Below, one piece after another: positions 18,364-28,405 of a DNA stretch of 59,631 nt. Under the pieces are notes generated by a model that saw only the letters and a list, made by a program, of their open reading frames with translations, was not told where the DNA came from and searched no databases. Position 1 is the stretch's first letter; each line of letters opens with the position of its first letter. Made by a program: the position numbers and the translations under genes. This stretch comes from Betaproteobacteria bacterium (GTDB taxonomy: Bacteria; Pseudomonadota; Gammaproteobacteria; Burkholderiales; SG8-39), in assembly GCA_947482825.1 (NCBI GenBank), contig CANKMT010000022.1:1-59631 (forward strand). Direction: 5' to 3'.

Positions 18364-21069
18364 TCAGTCCTTGAAGTCTCCCGCAGCGAGGAAAGTCATC
18401 CGGGACAGGTCCATGTGCCGGCGCATCGCGTCGCGAACCTGGGCCGGCGTGAGCGCCGCAATCTGCTTTTCGAAATCGGTATCCCAGGCGAAAGTGCGTC
18501 CGACGAAGAGGTAGAGGCTCAGGCGCCCGAGCAGTGTGCGGTCCTGAGTCCTCGCTGTCCTGCGCGATTGCAGGAGCCCGCTCTTTGCGTCCGCGAGTTC
18601 TTCGGCCGTGTAGCCGTCCCTGAGCACACGCTCGATCTCCTCGCGCACCGCGGCTTCGACCTTCGCGCGGTTTTGCGGCGCGTAAATCGACGAGGCCGTG
18701 AAGCTTGCGACGGGGTCGAGTTGCGATGCGGTGAACGAGGCGTAAGTGCCATAAGACAGCCCTTCTTTCTCGCGCACCCGAGTCGAAAGTCTCGAGGTCG
18801 AGTTTCCGCCGAGCAGGTAGTTGCCCAGGACCAGGGCGGGAAAGTCGGGATCGTCGTCTCGCAGCTTGATGTTGTAGCCGACCCGCAGCACCGCATTCGC
18901 CTTGTCGGGAGTGCGCACATGGATCTTCGCCGGCCGGATATCGAAAAAGCGCGACTGGATGCGCTGGTACCCGCGGGGTGATTGCCATGCGCCGAACAGT
19001 TCCTCGACGAGTTTCATGACCTCTTCGGGATCGAAGTCGCCGATCGCGGCGAATTCGGCCTGCGTGGCGCCGAAGAAGTCCTTGTGGCAACTCCGTGCGT
19101 CCGCAAGCGTCGTGGATTTCAGGGCCTCGACTTCCTCGTCCGTCGTAGGTCGGTAGTACCAGTGGCCCTTGGGATAGGGCGTCAGGTAGCGTTGCAGGTC
19201 CTTGCTCGCGATCGTCGAGGGGTCTCCGCGCGCGCTTTCTGCGCCGGTGATCGTCGCCTGCCGCAGCTGTTCGAATTCGGCGGACGGGAACGAGGGATCC
19301 TTGAGGACCTCCGCCGCAAGGCGCAATGCTTGCGCCAACTGGGGGCGCCGGGTGTCGATTCCCGCGCCTTCGCCGTTGATCGAGACATTTGCGTTCAGCT
19401 TCTCGAACGCCTGCTGAAGCTCGGCGCGGGTGTGCTTGTTCGTGCCCCGCATCAGCATCGCGCCCGCGAGCGCGCACGAAGTGCTGCGGTTCGCCTTGGA
19501 GCCCTCGTCGCCCCAGTGCAACGACAGGCGCGCGATCACGTTTGCACCGCGGGTCTTCTTCGGCAGGAGCGCGACACGAATTCCGTTCGGGAGCGTGCGC
19601 CGGATGAGCCGGGCCTCGATATTTTCGGGCGAAGGGTCGAAAACGTCACCTTGTTCCGGGGCCTTGCCGCCGACGTAGCCGGCAAGCGCGGTGCTCAGGT
19701 CCGGGGGGGGAGGGATTTCGGCGCGGTCGGGCTTGTCGGTGGGAACGAAGGAACCCAGGACACGGTTTGCCGGCTTCAGGTAAGTAGAGACAACCCGTTG
19801 CACGTCGCCGACCGTGACTGCGCGCAGCCTGTCGCGGTAGAGGTAGTACAGGCGCCAGTCGCCGGTCGCGCTGAACTCACCGAGCGTGGAGACCAGGGCG
19901 AGCGCATCATTCTGCGTCTTTTCGAAGTCGTTCAGCAGCGCGGTCTTCGCGCGCTCGACCTCCTCTGCGCGCGCCGGATCGGCCGCCGCTTTCTCGAGGG
20001 TGGTCAGCAGGGCGTCCCTGACCGGTTCCGCAGGCGCCGACTTCAGCATCCCCGCGCCGAAATACATGAAGCCCGGGTCGCGCAACTGGGATTCACCACC
20101 CCATATGGAACTTGCAATGCCCGTCTGGACCAGGGCGCGATGCAGGCGCCCCGTGGGTTGGGTGGCCAGCAGGTGGACCAGCACGTCGATCGCCGGGTAG
20201 TCCTCATGGCCCCCTGACGCGACGCGGTACAGGGCGGCGACCATCTGCGTATCGCCGGCGCGCCGCAGCACGACACTACGCTCGCCGTCCTGGGTGGGTT
20301 CCGAGGTGTAAAACTCTGGCAGCTTGCGTTCCGGCTTCGCAATGGCGCCGAAATGCTTGGAGACCGAATCGAGCGCCTGCTGCTCGTCGAACTTGCCGCC
20401 GATGATGAGCACTGCATTGTCAGGCTGGTAGTAAGTCCGATAGAAGGCGCGCAGCCGTTCGATGGGTACGTTCTCGATATCCGAGCGCGCCCCGATGACC
20501 GAGTTGCCGTAGTTGTGCCACGGAAACGCGATTTGCAGCATGCGCTGGCGAAGGACGCGGCCCGGGCTGTTTTCGCCCGACTCGAATTCGTTCCGCACCA
20601 CCGTCATTTCGCTGTCGAGGTCGGATTTGCGCACGAAAGCATTGACCATCCGGTCGGCTTCGATCCCCAGCGCCCAGTCGAGGTTTTCGCGCGTCGCAGC
20701 CATCGTCCCGAAATAGTTCGTGCGGTCGAACGAAGTCGTCCCGTTGAAACGCACGCCGCGGCTGGAGAACTCCTCCTTGAGTTTCGGATGCTTCTCCGTG
20801 CCCTTGAACAGCATGTGCTCGAGCAAATGCGCCATGCCTTTCTCGCCATAGCCCTCGTGGCGCGAACCCACCATGTAAGTGATGTGCACCATGACCGAGT
20901 CGATCGAGCCGTCGGGAACGAGAAGGACACGCAAACCGTTGTCCAGGCGGTATTCGGTGACGCCTTCGATTGCCGTGACCTTCTGGAGGGTCGCGGCGAA
21001 CGCGGGGCCGAAGCCGGAAGCGAGCAGGAATGCGAGGCAGAGGCGGGCAATGAAGCGGGCAGGGGACAT
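18364..21069 (-). CDS. Two-domain M16 zinc peptidase
   Basis: Secreted or periplasmic M16 protease of 901 residues formed by two fused M16 units. A signal peptide occupies about residues 1-25 (start ATG 21069, MSPARFIARLCLAFLL). The N-terminal unit has the inverted zinc motif HLLEH within GMAHLLEHMLFKGT and a downstream glutamate helix (MTVVRNEFE). The second unit starts near residue 455 (LPNGIRVALLPKKT). It retains the fold (LMRGTNKHTRAELQQ) but lacks an HxxEH, so it is the inactive half that closes the chamber, as in pitrilysin-type enzymes. azlD lies just upstream, 56 bp away. Substrate unknown. Confidence 0.92.
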   Translation of the reverse strand: MSPARFIARLCLAFLLASGFGPAFAATLQKVTAIEGVTEYRLDNGLRVLLVPDGSIDSVMVHITYMVGSRHEGYGEKGMAHLLEHMLFKGTEKHPKLKEEFSSRGVRFNGTTSFDRTNYFGTMAATRENLDWALGIEADRMVNAFVRKSDLDSEMTVVRNEFESGENSPGRVLRQRMLQIAFPWHNYGNSVIGARSDIENVPIERLRAFYRTYYQPDNAVLIIGGKFDEQQALDSVSKHFGAIAKPERKLPEFYTSEPTQDGERSVVLRRAGDTQMVAALYRVASGGHEDYPAIDVLVHLLATQPTGRLHRALVQTGIASSIWGGESQLRDPGFMYFGAGMLKSAPAEPVRDALLTTLEKAAADPARAEEVERAKTALLNDFEKTQNDALALVSTLGEFSATGDWRLYYLYRDRLRAVTVGDVQRVVSTYLKPANRVLGSFVPTDKPDRAEIPPPPDLSTALAGYVGGKAPEQGDVFDPSPENIEARLIRRTLPNGIRVALLPKKTRGANVIARLSLHWGDEGSKANRSTSCALAGAMLMRGTNKHTRAELQQAFEKLNANVSINGEGAGIDTRRPQLAQALRLAAEVLKDPSFPSAEFEQLRQATITGAESARGDPSTIASKDLQRYLTPYPKGHWYYRPTTDEEVEALKSTTLADARSCHKDFFGATQAEFAAIGDFDPEEVMKLVEELFGAWQSPRGYQRIQSRFFDIRPAKIHVRTPDKANAVLRVGYNIKLRDDDPDFPALVLGNYLLGGNSTSRLSTRVREKEGLSYGTYASFTASQLDPVASFTASSIYAPQNRAKVEAAVREEIERVLRDGYTAEELADAKSGLLQSRRTARTQDRTLLGRLSLYLFVGRTFAWDTDFEKQIAALTPAQVRDAMRRHMDLSRMTFLAAGDFKD

Positions 21070-21125
21070 GAAGGGGCGCGGGTTCGTTTCGGGACGGGGG
21101 TTGGATCGGGACTTGGGGCGGAGGT

Positions 21126-21464
21126 TCAATTCGAAAACCGGCCAATGATCGCACCGAACACGTGCAGGGCCACCATCCCGGCAAAGATCGTGAGGAACGT
21201 GCGGCGCAGCCGCCATGCCACCCCAATGGCGACCAACCCGGCGAGCAGGCGGGCGTTGTCGGGGGAGAAATGGATTACGCCCGATTGGAGCAGCATTTCC
21301 GGGGCATAGATGGCTGTAAGCACCGCAGCCGGGACGAAACGCAATGCCCGGCGCAAGAGCGAGGGCATGCGGACGCCGTTGGGAAGGAGCAGGAACGAAG
21401 AGCGCAGCACCAGGGTAATCAACCCCATGCCGAGCATCGCCAGCCAGATGGAGGTCGCGCTCAT
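21126..21464 (-). CDS. azlD: AzlD-family branched-chain amino acid exporter subunit
   Basis: Small four-helix membrane protein of 112 residues with the AzlD block LRSSFLLLPNGVRMPSLLRR and FVPAAVLTAIYAPEMLL. With AzlC it forms a two-component exporter of branched-chain amino acids or analogues (BrnFE/YgaZH type). Its ATG overlaps the azlC TGA in an ATGA arrangement, so translation is coupled. Confidence 0.92.
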   Translation of the reverse strand: MSATSIWLAMLGMGLITLVLRSSFLLLPNGVRMPSLLRRALRFVPAAVLTAIYAPEMLLQSGVIHFSPDNARLLAGLVAIGVAWRLRRTFLTIFAGMVALHVFGAIIGRFSN

Positions 21465-22147
21465 GCGGCCCTACGCTCGACGAGCAGGCCGGCGGAAATT
21501 CCGGCCACTGCCGCCAGGACCAGCCCGAGGCGCATTGGCAAAGACCCGGCCAGGACGACTGTCGCGCCGGCGGCCAGCGCCGCTGCAACCATGGCGCGAT
21601 CCCTCAGCAATGGCACCGACATCGCGACGAAGGCCAGCGGCGCGGCGAAATCGAGCTTCCAGGCCTGTGGCACCGAAGCGCCCGCGATCACCCCGAGAAT
21701 GGTTGCGACCTGCCAGGTGAACCAGATCGGCAGCGCGGCGCCCAGGCAGTACCAGTGACGGTGCGCCTCGCCCGGGTGCTGCGTATAGCGGGTAATGCAG
21801 ATCGCGTAGGCGTTGTCCGAAAGGATGTAGCCCAGTCCAAGGCGCCAGCGCAGGTCCAGGCCCGCGAGATGGGTGCGCATGGAGGCGCTGTACATCACAA
21901 AGCGAAGGTTGATGAAGAAGGCCGTCAAGAGGATGACTGCAACCGGGGCCGCAGTGCCCAGCAACTGGGTCGCTGCCAACTGCGAGGCGCCGGCAAACAC
22001 GATGAACGACATCAGGATTGCTTCGAGGGGCGGAATCCCGCCGGCGGCCATCGCCACCCCGGTCACGAGGCCGAACGGGAACACACCGAGCAATGCTGGT
22101 GCTGCGGCGCGCAATCCGGCGCGACTGGCGAAGGCTTGGGGACTCAC
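21461..22147 (-). CDS. azlC: AzlC-family branched-chain amino acid exporter subunit
   Basis: Large subunit of the AzlCD exporter, 228 residues from GTG 22147 ([21 protein letters not shown]), close to the family length. The frame is open 60 codons further upstream, but that would cross the htpG promoter and lacks AzlC similarity. Family blocks are [48 protein letters not shown] and [13 protein letters not shown]. It is divergent from htpG. Confidence 0.9.
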   Translation of the reverse strand: MSPQAFASRAGLRAAAPALLGVFPFGLVTGVAMAAGGIPPLEAILMSFIVFAGASQLAATQLLGTAAPVAVILLTAFFINLRFVMYSASMRTHLAGLDLRWRLGLGYILSDNAYAICITRYTQHPGEAHRHWYCLGAALPIWFTWQVATILGVIAGASVPQAWKLDFAAPLAFVAMSVPLLRDRAMVAAALAAGATVVLAGSLPMRLGLVLAAVAGISAGLLVERRAA

Positions 22148-22183
22148 GGGAGCCGCAATTGTACCGGCGGGCCGGCAAAAGCC

Positions 22184-22212
22184 CTTGAAAACGCACGAGT
22201 TCGCCCCAAGTT
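22184..22212 (+). promoter_or_regulatory. Sigma32 (RpoH) heat-shock promoter of htpG
   Basis: CTTGAAA at 22184-22190, a 13-bp spacer, then CCCCAAGTT at 22204-22212. This matches the RpoH consensus (CTTGAAA, N13-15, CCCCATnT) almost base for base and lies about 55 bp before the htpG ATG. The downstream gene is a classic RpoH regulon member, which supports the call. Confidence 0.8.
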
Positions 22213-22265
22213 CGCTGTCACCCGCCCCGTACGGGCCGTATCCATTCGAAAAGAGGCTGAAAGAA

Positions 22266-24116
22266 ATGTCCCAGACCGCCACCCGGGAGACCCTCGGATT
22301 CCAGGCCGAGGTCAAGCAGCTGCTCAAGCTGATGATCCATTCGCTCTACAGCAACAAGGAGATCTTCCTCCGGGAACTCATCTCCAACGCGTCGGACGCG
22401 GCAGACAAGCTGCGCTTCGAAGCACTCGCCGACAACGCCCTCTACGGGGCCGACTCCGACCTGAAGATCCGGGTGAGTGTCGACAAGGACGCCCGCACAA
22501 TCACGATTGCGGACAACGGCGTGGGGATGTCACGCGAGGAGGTCGTCGCCAACATCGGCACGATCGCTCGCTCCGGCACGCGCGAATTCCTCGACAAGCT
22601 GACCGGCGACCAGAAGAAGGACGCCAACCTCATCGGCCAGTTCGGGGTCGGCTTCTATTCGTCGTTCATCGTCGCCGACAAGGTCACGCTCACCACGCGG
22701 CGGGCCGGCCTCGCCGCGGAGGCAGGCGTGCGCTGGGAATCCGACGGCGGCGGCGAGTATGTGCTCGAGCAGCTAGAGCGAACCGAGCGTGGCACCGAGA
22801 TCGTCCTGCACCTGAGGGAGGGGGAGGACGACCTCCTGGAGCCGTGGAAGGTCAAGAGCATCGTGCGCAAGTATTCCGACCATATCAGCCTGCCCATCCT
22901 CCTGGCCGGGGAGGATGCGCCGATCAACAAGGCGAGCGCGCTGTGGGCGCGCCCAAAGGCCGAGGTCACTGGAGACGAGTACAAGGAGTTCTATACCCAC
23001 GTAGGCCATGATCCGGAGCCGCCGCTGGCCTGGACGCACGGCCGCGTGGAGGGGCGCCAGGAATACACGCAGCTGCTTTATGTTCCTTCGCGCGCGCCGT
23101 TCGACCTGTGGGACCGGCAACAGCGGCGCGGCGTGAAGCTCTACGTGCGCCGGGTCTTCATCATGGAAGATGCCGAGCACCTCATGCCGGGGTACCTGCG
23201 CTTCGTGCGCGGCGTGATCGATTCGAACGACCTGCCGCTCAACGTTTCGCGCGAAATCCTGCAGGAAAGCAAGGACGTCGAATCGATTCGCGCGGGAGCG
23301 ACGCGCCGGGTCCTGGCGCTGCTCGAAGACCTCGCGGAAAACCAGAAAGAGAAATTCGCCACCTTCTGGAAGGAATTCGGCCGTGTGATGAAGGAGGGCG
23401 TCGGCGAGGACTTTGCCAATCGCGAGCGGGTCGCGAAACTCCTTCGGTTCGCGTCCTCGCACGCGGACACCGCGGACGAGACCGTTTCGCTCGCCGACTA
23501 CGTGTCGCGCATGAAGCCCGGGCAGGACAAGATCTACTATGTGACGGCGGAGGGATTCTCGGCCGCCCGCTCGAGCCCGCACCTCGAAGTCTTCCGCAAG
23601 AAGGGCATCGAAGTGCTGCTGATGCACGACCGCGTCGACGAATGGCTGGTCGGCAACCTGCCTGAAATCGACGGCAAGCCGCTCGCGTCGGTCGCCCGCG
23701 GAGGGCTCGATCTCGGCGATGAAGCCGAGAAAAAGGAAGCGGAGGAAAAGGGCAAGGAGTTCGGAGAGCTCACCGCGAAGATCAAGAAGTCGTTGGACGC
23801 CCGCGTCAAGGACGTGCGGGTCACGATGCGCTTGACCGAATCACCCGCCTGCCTCGTGGCAGATGAAAACGATATGGGCGGCAACCTCGCGCGCATCCTG
23901 CGCGCCGCCGGGCAAAAGGCGCCCGAATCACCGCCGATCCTCGAGATCAACCCTACGCACCCGATCGTGCTGCGCCTCAGGCACGAAGAGAAGCGTTTCG
24001 ACGACTGGGCTGCGTTACTCTTCGAACAGGCGATGCTTGCCGAGGGAGGGGAGCTCGAAGACCCCGCCGGCTTCGTCAAGCGCCTGAACGGCCTGCTGCT
24101 CGAGCTTTCCGACTGA
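22266..24116 (+). CDS. htpG: Molecular chaperone HtpG (Hsp90)
   Basis: ATP-dependent Hsp90 chaperone, 616 residues from ATG 22266 with ribosome site AAGAGGCTGAAAG. The N-terminal GHKL ATPase has [18 protein letters not shown], the [10 protein letters not shown] loop and the lid [15 protein letters not shown]. The middle domain has [20 protein letters not shown] and [11 protein letters not shown] with the catalytic arginine. A C-terminal dimerisation domain follows (about 500-616). The MEEVD tail is absent, as in all bacterial members. The upstream sigma32 promoter predicts heat-shock control. The frame extends upstream but without Hsp90 similarity. Confidence 0.97.
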   Translation: MSQTATRETLGFQAEVKQLLKLMIHSLYSNKEIFLRELISNASDAADKLRFEALADNALYGADSDLKIRVSVDKDARTITIADNGVGMSREEVVANIGTIARSGTREFLDKLTGDQKKDANLIGQFGVGFYSSFIVADKVTLTTRRAGLAAEAGVRWESDGGGEYVLEQLERTERGTEIVLHLREGEDDLLEPWKVKSIVRKYSDHISLPILLAGEDAPINKASALWARPKAEVTGDEYKEFYTHVGHDPEPPLAWTHGRVEGRQEYTQLLYVPSRAPFDLWDRQQRRGVKLYVRRVFIMEDAEHLMPGYLRFVRGVIDSNDLPLNVSREILQESKDVESIRAGATRRVLALLEDLAENQKEKFATFWKEFGRVMKEGVGEDFANRERVAKLLRFASSHADTADETVSLADYVSRMKPGQDKIYYVTAEGFSAARSSPHLEVFRKKGIEVLLMHDRVDEWLVGNLPEIDGKPLASVARGGLDLGDEAEKKEAEEKGKEFGELTAKIKKSLDARVKDVRVTMRLTESPACLVADENDMGGNLARILRAAGQKAPESPPILEINPTHPIVLRLRHEEKRFDDWAALLFEQAMLAEGGELEDPAGFVKRLNGLLLELSD

Positions 24117-24120
24117 CGTC

Positions 24121-24465
24121 TTAAGTCTTCGAGCCGCCTTTTTCACGCATTTCGTGCCGCTTTTCCATGCGCGCCTTGCCGCGCGCCTGACAGGCGGCCG
24201 GGTCTGAGGCTTTGGCGCACATCTGCTGGGACATGCATGCGCCTCGCTCAGGGCCGTTCTTGCCCTTGCAGGCTTCGCGGGCCGCTTTCATGTGCTCGCG
24301 CTTTTCCTTGCGGCGCGCTTCGCACTTGGCGGGGTCCGGTTCCTGCGCGCAGGGGCGCGCGCCTTCGCGCTTGCCTTGCGGCGGTGATGGTTGGGTCGGG
24401 GACTGGGCCAGAAGCGTGGTGCTCGCGGCCAGCAGCAGGGAGCCGATAATGAGTCTCGCATTCAT
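24121..24465 (-). CDS. Small secreted Cys- and Lys/Arg-rich protein
   Basis: A 114-residue protein from ATG 24465 with a signal peptide (MNARLIIGSLLLAASTTLLAQ, cleavage after about residue 20). The mature chain has a Pro-rich linker and then a very basic helical region with six cysteines arranged as CAQEPDPAKCEAR, REACKGKNGPERGACMSQQMC and DPAACQAR. The middle motif resembles the cysteine pairing of PsiF-type periplasmic repeats, but I cannot claim the family. Function unknown. It is convergent with htpG, with 4 bp between stops. An AACCTCAT-like RBS (GGAGAACCTC) is visible just upstream. Confidence 0.7.
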   Translation of the reverse strand: MNARLIIGSLLLAASTTLLAQSPTQPSPPQGKREGARPCAQEPDPAKCEARRKEKREHMKAAREACKGKNGPERGACMSQQMCAKASDPAACQARGKARMEKRHEMREKGGSKT

Positions 24466-24605
24466 GAGGTTCTCCGGTGGTTGAAGGACGTAACCAGAGT
24501 ACGGAGGCAAGTCCGACAGTGCTGTAAGGTTTTGTATCCGCTTGTAACCGCGGGCGCGGGGCGGAGGGAGAGGGGCGGCACGCACCCCTCTCGCAGGACA
24601 GAGCC

Positions 24606-25109
24606 CTAACCCAGCTGCTTCAGCATCGTGTCGGCATCGCTGACTTCGAACTTTCCCGGTCCTTCGACGTTCAGCGAGTTGACCACGCCGTCCTCGACCA
24701 ACATGGAGTAGCGCTGCGAGCGCACGCCCATGCCGCGGGCAGTGAGGTCGAGTTCGAGTCCGAGCGCCTTGGTCCACAGTGCGGAGCCGTCGCCCATCAT
24801 GCGAACCTTGCCGATCGCTTTCTGGTCGCGGCCCCACGCCGCCATCACGAAGCCGTCGTTGGTCGCCACACACCAGACCTCATCGACCTTCTTGGCCTTG
24901 AGCTGGTCGATGTTCGAAACGTAGCCGGGCACGTGCTTGGCCGAGCAGGTCGGCGTGAAGGCGCCGGGCAAGGCGAAGACCACGATCTTCTTGCCTTTGG
25001 CCGCTTCGGACACGCTCACTTCCTTGGGAGGCATCGGGCAGGCTGCGTCGAATTCGACGGATTCGGAAAGCTTGCCCTCCGGCAGGCGATCGCCGACTTT
25101 GATGGTCAT
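24606..25109 (-). CDS. Peroxiredoxin, Prx5 type
   Basis: Thiol peroxidase of 167 residues that reduces H2O2 and organic hydroperoxides, probably with glutathione or thioredoxin as reductant. The peroxidatic cysteine is C55 in PGAFTPTCSAKHVPGY, the Prx5 signature. A candidate second Cys lies in VWCVATND (about residue 80). An atypical Prx5 C-terminal stretch SLNVEGPGKFEVSDADTML matches bacterial Prx5 proteins. No fused glutaredoxin domain is present. It sits between the small secreted gene and an MFS gene on the same strand. Confidence 0.93.
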   Translation of the reverse strand: MTIKVGDRLPEGKLSESVEFDAACPMPPKEVSVSEAAKGKKIVVFALPGAFTPTCSAKHVPGYVSNIDQLKAKKVDEVWCVATNDGFVMAAWGRDQKAIGKVRMMGDGSALWTKALGLELDLTARGMGVRSQRYSMLVEDGVVNSLNVEGPGKFEVSDADTMLKQLG

Positions 25110-25169
25110 CTGGGTTCTCCTTGGTAGCGAAAGGGAATTCTGGTTGGAAATGCGAGGCGGAATAATACC

Positions 25170-26465
25170 TCAGGGCGCGAGCGCGGCGGCGCGTCCCCTG
25201 CTCATGTCCACGCCGCGCAGGATCGCAAGCCCGATGGCAAAGTACACACCCAGGACCATGATGGCGGTGCGGTGGTCGCCGGCGAAGATCCAGGTCATGA
25301 GCCCATACGAAAGCGGTCCGAAGATCGACGCCAGCTTGACCGCCAGGCCCCACAGGCCGAAGAACTCGCCCAACCGGGCCGGCGGGGCGAGCACCCCGAC
25401 GATCGCGCGCCCCGCGGCTTGCGAGGCGCCCATGCACAAGCCGGCAATGTTCGCTGCCACCCAGAACGCGGTGGTCCCTTGCGCCATGCCCGCTATCGAA
25501 ACCATGGCGATCCAGCCGACCAGCGTCAGCCCGACGGCTTTCACGTGCCCGATGGCGTCCTGCACATAGCCGAAGGCGAAAGCACCGGCAGCCGCGGTGA
25601 CGTTGACCACGAGGATCAGGACGATGGTCTGCTGGGTGGTGAACTTCATCGCTTCCTGGGCGTAGATCGCAGCCAGCGCGATCACGGCCTGGATGCCGGC
25701 CTGGTAGAACACGACGCACAGCAGGAACCTGCGCAGGTCGCGATAGCGCTGGGCCTCGCGCATCGTCTCGAGCACGCGGCCCCAGGCGTTGGACATCGTA
25801 CCCTCACGAAGCCGATGCGGAACCGCGCGTTCGCGCAGGAAGAGAAAAGTCGGGAGGCTCACCAACGCGAACAAGGCTGCGGTGATCAGCATGGTGTCCG
25901 GCACGAAGCTCGCGGCGGGAATGCCCTTGCCCTGAGCCCAGGTGATGTACGCAAGGCAAATCCCAAGGGACAGCAGCCCGCCGAGGTAGCCGATGCTCCA
26001 GCCCCAACCCGAAACGCGGCCCATCGCCTCCGAATCCGCAAGCTCGGGCAGGAAAGCCGCGATCAAGCTCTCGCCGCTGCCGAAGAAATAGTTGGACACG
26101 ACAATAAGCACGAGAGTGGCGACTAGCGTTCCGGGACCCGCGTACCAAAGCAGCGCCGTCGAGACCACGCAGCCGACCGTGCAGAGCGCAAGGAGTTTCT
26201 TCTTCGCCGCATGCGCGTCGGCCCAGGCCCCGACCAGCGGCGCGGTGAGCATGATCAATGCATAGGATGCGGACAGCGCGGCCGTCCACGCGAAGGTCGC
26301 CCATACGGCCTTTTCGGCCACCACCGAGACGAAATAGGCGCTGAAAACCGCCGTGATCACGACTGTCGTGTAACCCGAATTGGCGAAGTCGTACATTGCC
26401 CAGGCCCAGACCTCCCTGGGGCGGACGTCGGCACCAAGGGTGCGGCCGGATGCGGTTGCGGTCAT
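25170..26465 (-). CDS. MFS transporter, UMF1/Atg22-like
   Basis: Twelve-helix major facilitator of 431 residues. The N-terminal VWAWAMYDFANSGYTTVV motif is the hallmark of the UMF1 (Atg22-like) family, followed by an APLVGAWADAHAAKKKLLALC loop between helices 2 and 3 and SGESLIAAFLPELADSEAMGRVSGWGW. Substrate unknown; yeast Atg22 exports amino acids from the vacuole, but bacterial members are uncharacterised. It starts 119 bp from the divergent GspE-like gene. Confidence 0.85.
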   Translation of the reverse strand: MTATASGRTLGADVRPREVWAWAMYDFANSGYTTVVITAVFSAYFVSVVAEKAVWATFAWTAALSASYALIMLTAPLVGAWADAHAAKKKLLALCTVGCVVSTALLWYAGPGTLVATLVLIVVSNYFFGSGESLIAAFLPELADSEAMGRVSGWGWSIGYLGGLLSLGICLAYITWAQGKGIPAASFVPDTMLITAALFALVSLPTFLFLRERAVPHRLREGTMSNAWGRVLETMREAQRYRDLRRFLLCVVFYQAGIQAVIALAAIYAQEAMKFTTQQTIVLILVVNVTAAAGAFAFGYVQDAIGHVKAVGLTLVGWIAMVSIAGMAQGTTAFWVAANIAGLCMGASQAAGRAIVGVLAPPARLGEFFGLWGLAVKLASIFGPLSYGLMTWIFAGDHRTAIMVLGVYFAIGLAILRGVDMSRGRAAALAP

Positions 26466-26525
26466 CGGGAAGTGGTCAGGGTCGTTTGCGTTATACCATC
26501 ATTGTATGTCCGGAACGCGGGCGCG

Positions 26526-26555
26526 TTGAGCCTTCCTGCGCGGCGCTGTTATAGT
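26526..26555 (+). promoter_or_regulatory. Candidate sigma70 promoter of the GspE-like gene
   Basis: TTGAGC (26526-26531) and TATAGT (26550-26555) with an 18-bp spacer, ending 29 bp before the ATG at 26585. It is the best hexamer pair in the gap between the divergent MFS and ATPase genes. Confidence 0.45.
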
Positions 26556-26584
26556 CATGCGTACTCCTCCGGAAGCCGCGCCTG

Positions 26585-28405
26585 ATGGCCGCAGTCCAGC
26601 CCAAGACCACCGAGCATCGCGTCACCCTCGCCGAGCTCCTCGACTGGCTCGTCGAGGACAAGTACGTCGAACCCGAGGCGGCCGAACTGCTCAAGAAAGA
26701 GCGCCGCTATTACCGCGGCGCCTCGCATCCGCTCGCCATCGTCGCCGACCAGAAATGGAAGAGCCTGCATCCACCGCACCGCCTGTTGTCGCTCGAGTCC
26801 CTGACCGAATGGATGGCGGGGCGCGCCGGGCTCGAGTATGTGCATATCGACCCGCTCAAGATCGACTTTTCCGCTGTCACCGAAGTGATGTCTGCGGCTT
26901 ACGCAACCCGCTTTCGCGTGCTGCCGGTGAGCGTGAACACCAAGGAGGCGGTGATCGCCACCGCCGAGCCGTTCATGCGCGATTGGGAACGGGAACTGGC
27001 CAAGATCCTCAAGCTCGAGATTCGCCGGGTCATTGCCAATCCCGCCGACATCGAGCGCTACCAGGTCGAGTTCTACAACCTGGCCAAGTCGATCAAGGGC
27101 GCCAACAAGGCCGGCGGCGGGTCCTCGGGCATCGGCAATTTCGAGCAGCTGGTCGAGCTCGGCGCGGCCAATAAGCAGTTCGACGCCAACGACGCGCACA
27201 TCGTCCGCATCGTTGACTGGCTCTGGCAATACGCTTTCGAGCAGCGCGCAAGCGACATCCACATCGAGCCGCGGCGCGAAATCGGCATCGTCCGGTTTCG
27301 CATCGATGGCGTGCTGCACCAGGTCTATCAGATTCCCGCGATGGTCCAGGCGGCGATGACCAGCCGGATCAAGATCCTCGGGCGCATGGATGTGGTCGAG
27401 AAGCGCCGGCCCCAGGACGGGCGGATCAAGACGCGCACGCTCGACGGGCAGGAGATCGAACTGCGGCTCTCGACCTTGCCCACCGCGTTCGGAGAAAAGC
27501 TGGTCATGCGCATCTTCGATCCCGACGTGCTGGTTCGTGATTTCACCGAGCTGGGCTTCTCGGTCGAGGACCACAACCGCTGGAAGGAAATGACCGAGCG
27601 GCCCAACGGCATCGTGCTGGTCACCGGACCCACCGGGTCCGGGAAAACCACGACGCTGTATTCGACGCTCAAGTCGCTGGCCACGCCCGAAGTCAACGTG
27701 TGCACCGTGGAAGACCCGATCGAGATGATCGAGGGCACGTTCAACCAGATGCAGGTGCAGTCCAATATCGACCTGGGCTTTGCCGAGGGCCTGCGCGCCC
27801 TGATGCGGCAGGACCCGGACATCATCATGGTCGGCGAGATCCGCGATCTCGAAACCGCCGAGATGGCCGTGCAGGCAGCGCTCACCGGCCACCTCGTGCT
27901 GTCCACGCTGCATACGAACGATGCGCCGACCGCGATCACGCGCTTGCTCGAATTGGGCGTTGCGCCTTACCTGCTGGTTGCCACGCTCAACGGGGTGATG
28001 GCCCAGCGCCTGGTGCGCATCCTGTGCAAGGCCTGCAAGAGCAAAGTCGAACTGGCGCGGGTGGAGGACGTCGCGGCGTGGGACGCGTTGGTGTCGCCGT
28101 GGAAGACCAACCGCCCCTCGTCCATCTACAAGCCGGTCGGCTGCCTGGAGTGCCGCATGACCGGTTTCCAGGGGCGCGTCGGCATTTACGAAGTGCTTGC
28201 CGCCACTTCCGCGATCAAGGAACTCGTTTCCGAGAGCGGCAGCGAGGCCAAGATCCGCCAGCTCGCGATCAAGGAGGGCATGCGCTCCCTGCGCCTCAGC
28301 GGCGCGTTGAAGGTCGGCGCAGGCATTACCACGATCGAGGAGGTGGCCAAGGTCGCGCCGCCGGCGCGCGATGCGCTGCGCGCTCCGGAGAAGTCCCCCG
28401 CATGA
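26585..28405 (+). CDS. GspE/PilB-type secretion ATPase
   Basis: Hexameric traffic ATPase of 606 residues of the type II secretion / type IV pilus class. An N-terminal MshEN-like domain occupies about 60-170. The ATPase core (about 205-560) has GPTGSGKTTT (Walker A), the Asp box (VCTVEDPIEMIEG), Walker B DIIMVGEIRD and the His box GHLVLSTLHTNDA. A tetracysteine zinc element is made of CKACK and CLECR. Usual operon partners (GspF, GspG or PilC) are absent, so this is an orphan whose machinery is elsewhere; I would not assign gspE or pilB. The next gene overlaps it by 4 bp (ATGA). Confidence 0.92.
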   Translation: MAAVQPKTTEHRVTLAELLDWLVEDKYVEPEAAELLKKERRYYRGASHPLAIVADQKWKSLHPPHRLLSLESLTEWMAGRAGLEYVHIDPLKIDFSAVTEVMSAAYATRFRVLPVSVNTKEAVIATAEPFMRDWERELAKILKLEIRRVIANPADIERYQVEFYNLAKSIKGANKAGGGSSGIGNFEQLVELGAANKQFDANDAHIVRIVDWLWQYAFEQRASDIHIEPRREIGIVRFRIDGVLHQVYQIPAMVQAAMTSRIKILGRMDVVEKRRPQDGRIKTRTLDGQEIELRLSTLPTAFGEKLVMRIFDPDVLVRDFTELGFSVEDHNRWKEMTERPNGIVLVTGPTGSGKTTTLYSTLKSLATPEVNVCTVEDPIEMIEGTFNQMQVQSNIDLGFAEGLRALMRQDPDIIMVGEIRDLETAEMAVQAALTGHLVLSTLHTNDAPTAITRLLELGVAPYLLVATLNGVMAQRLVRILCKACKSKVELARVEDVAAWDALVSPWKTNRPSSIYKPVGCLECRMTGFQGRVGIYEVLAATSAIKELVSESGSEAKIRQLAIKEGMRSLRLSGALKVGAGITTIEEVAKVAPPARDALRAPEKSPA

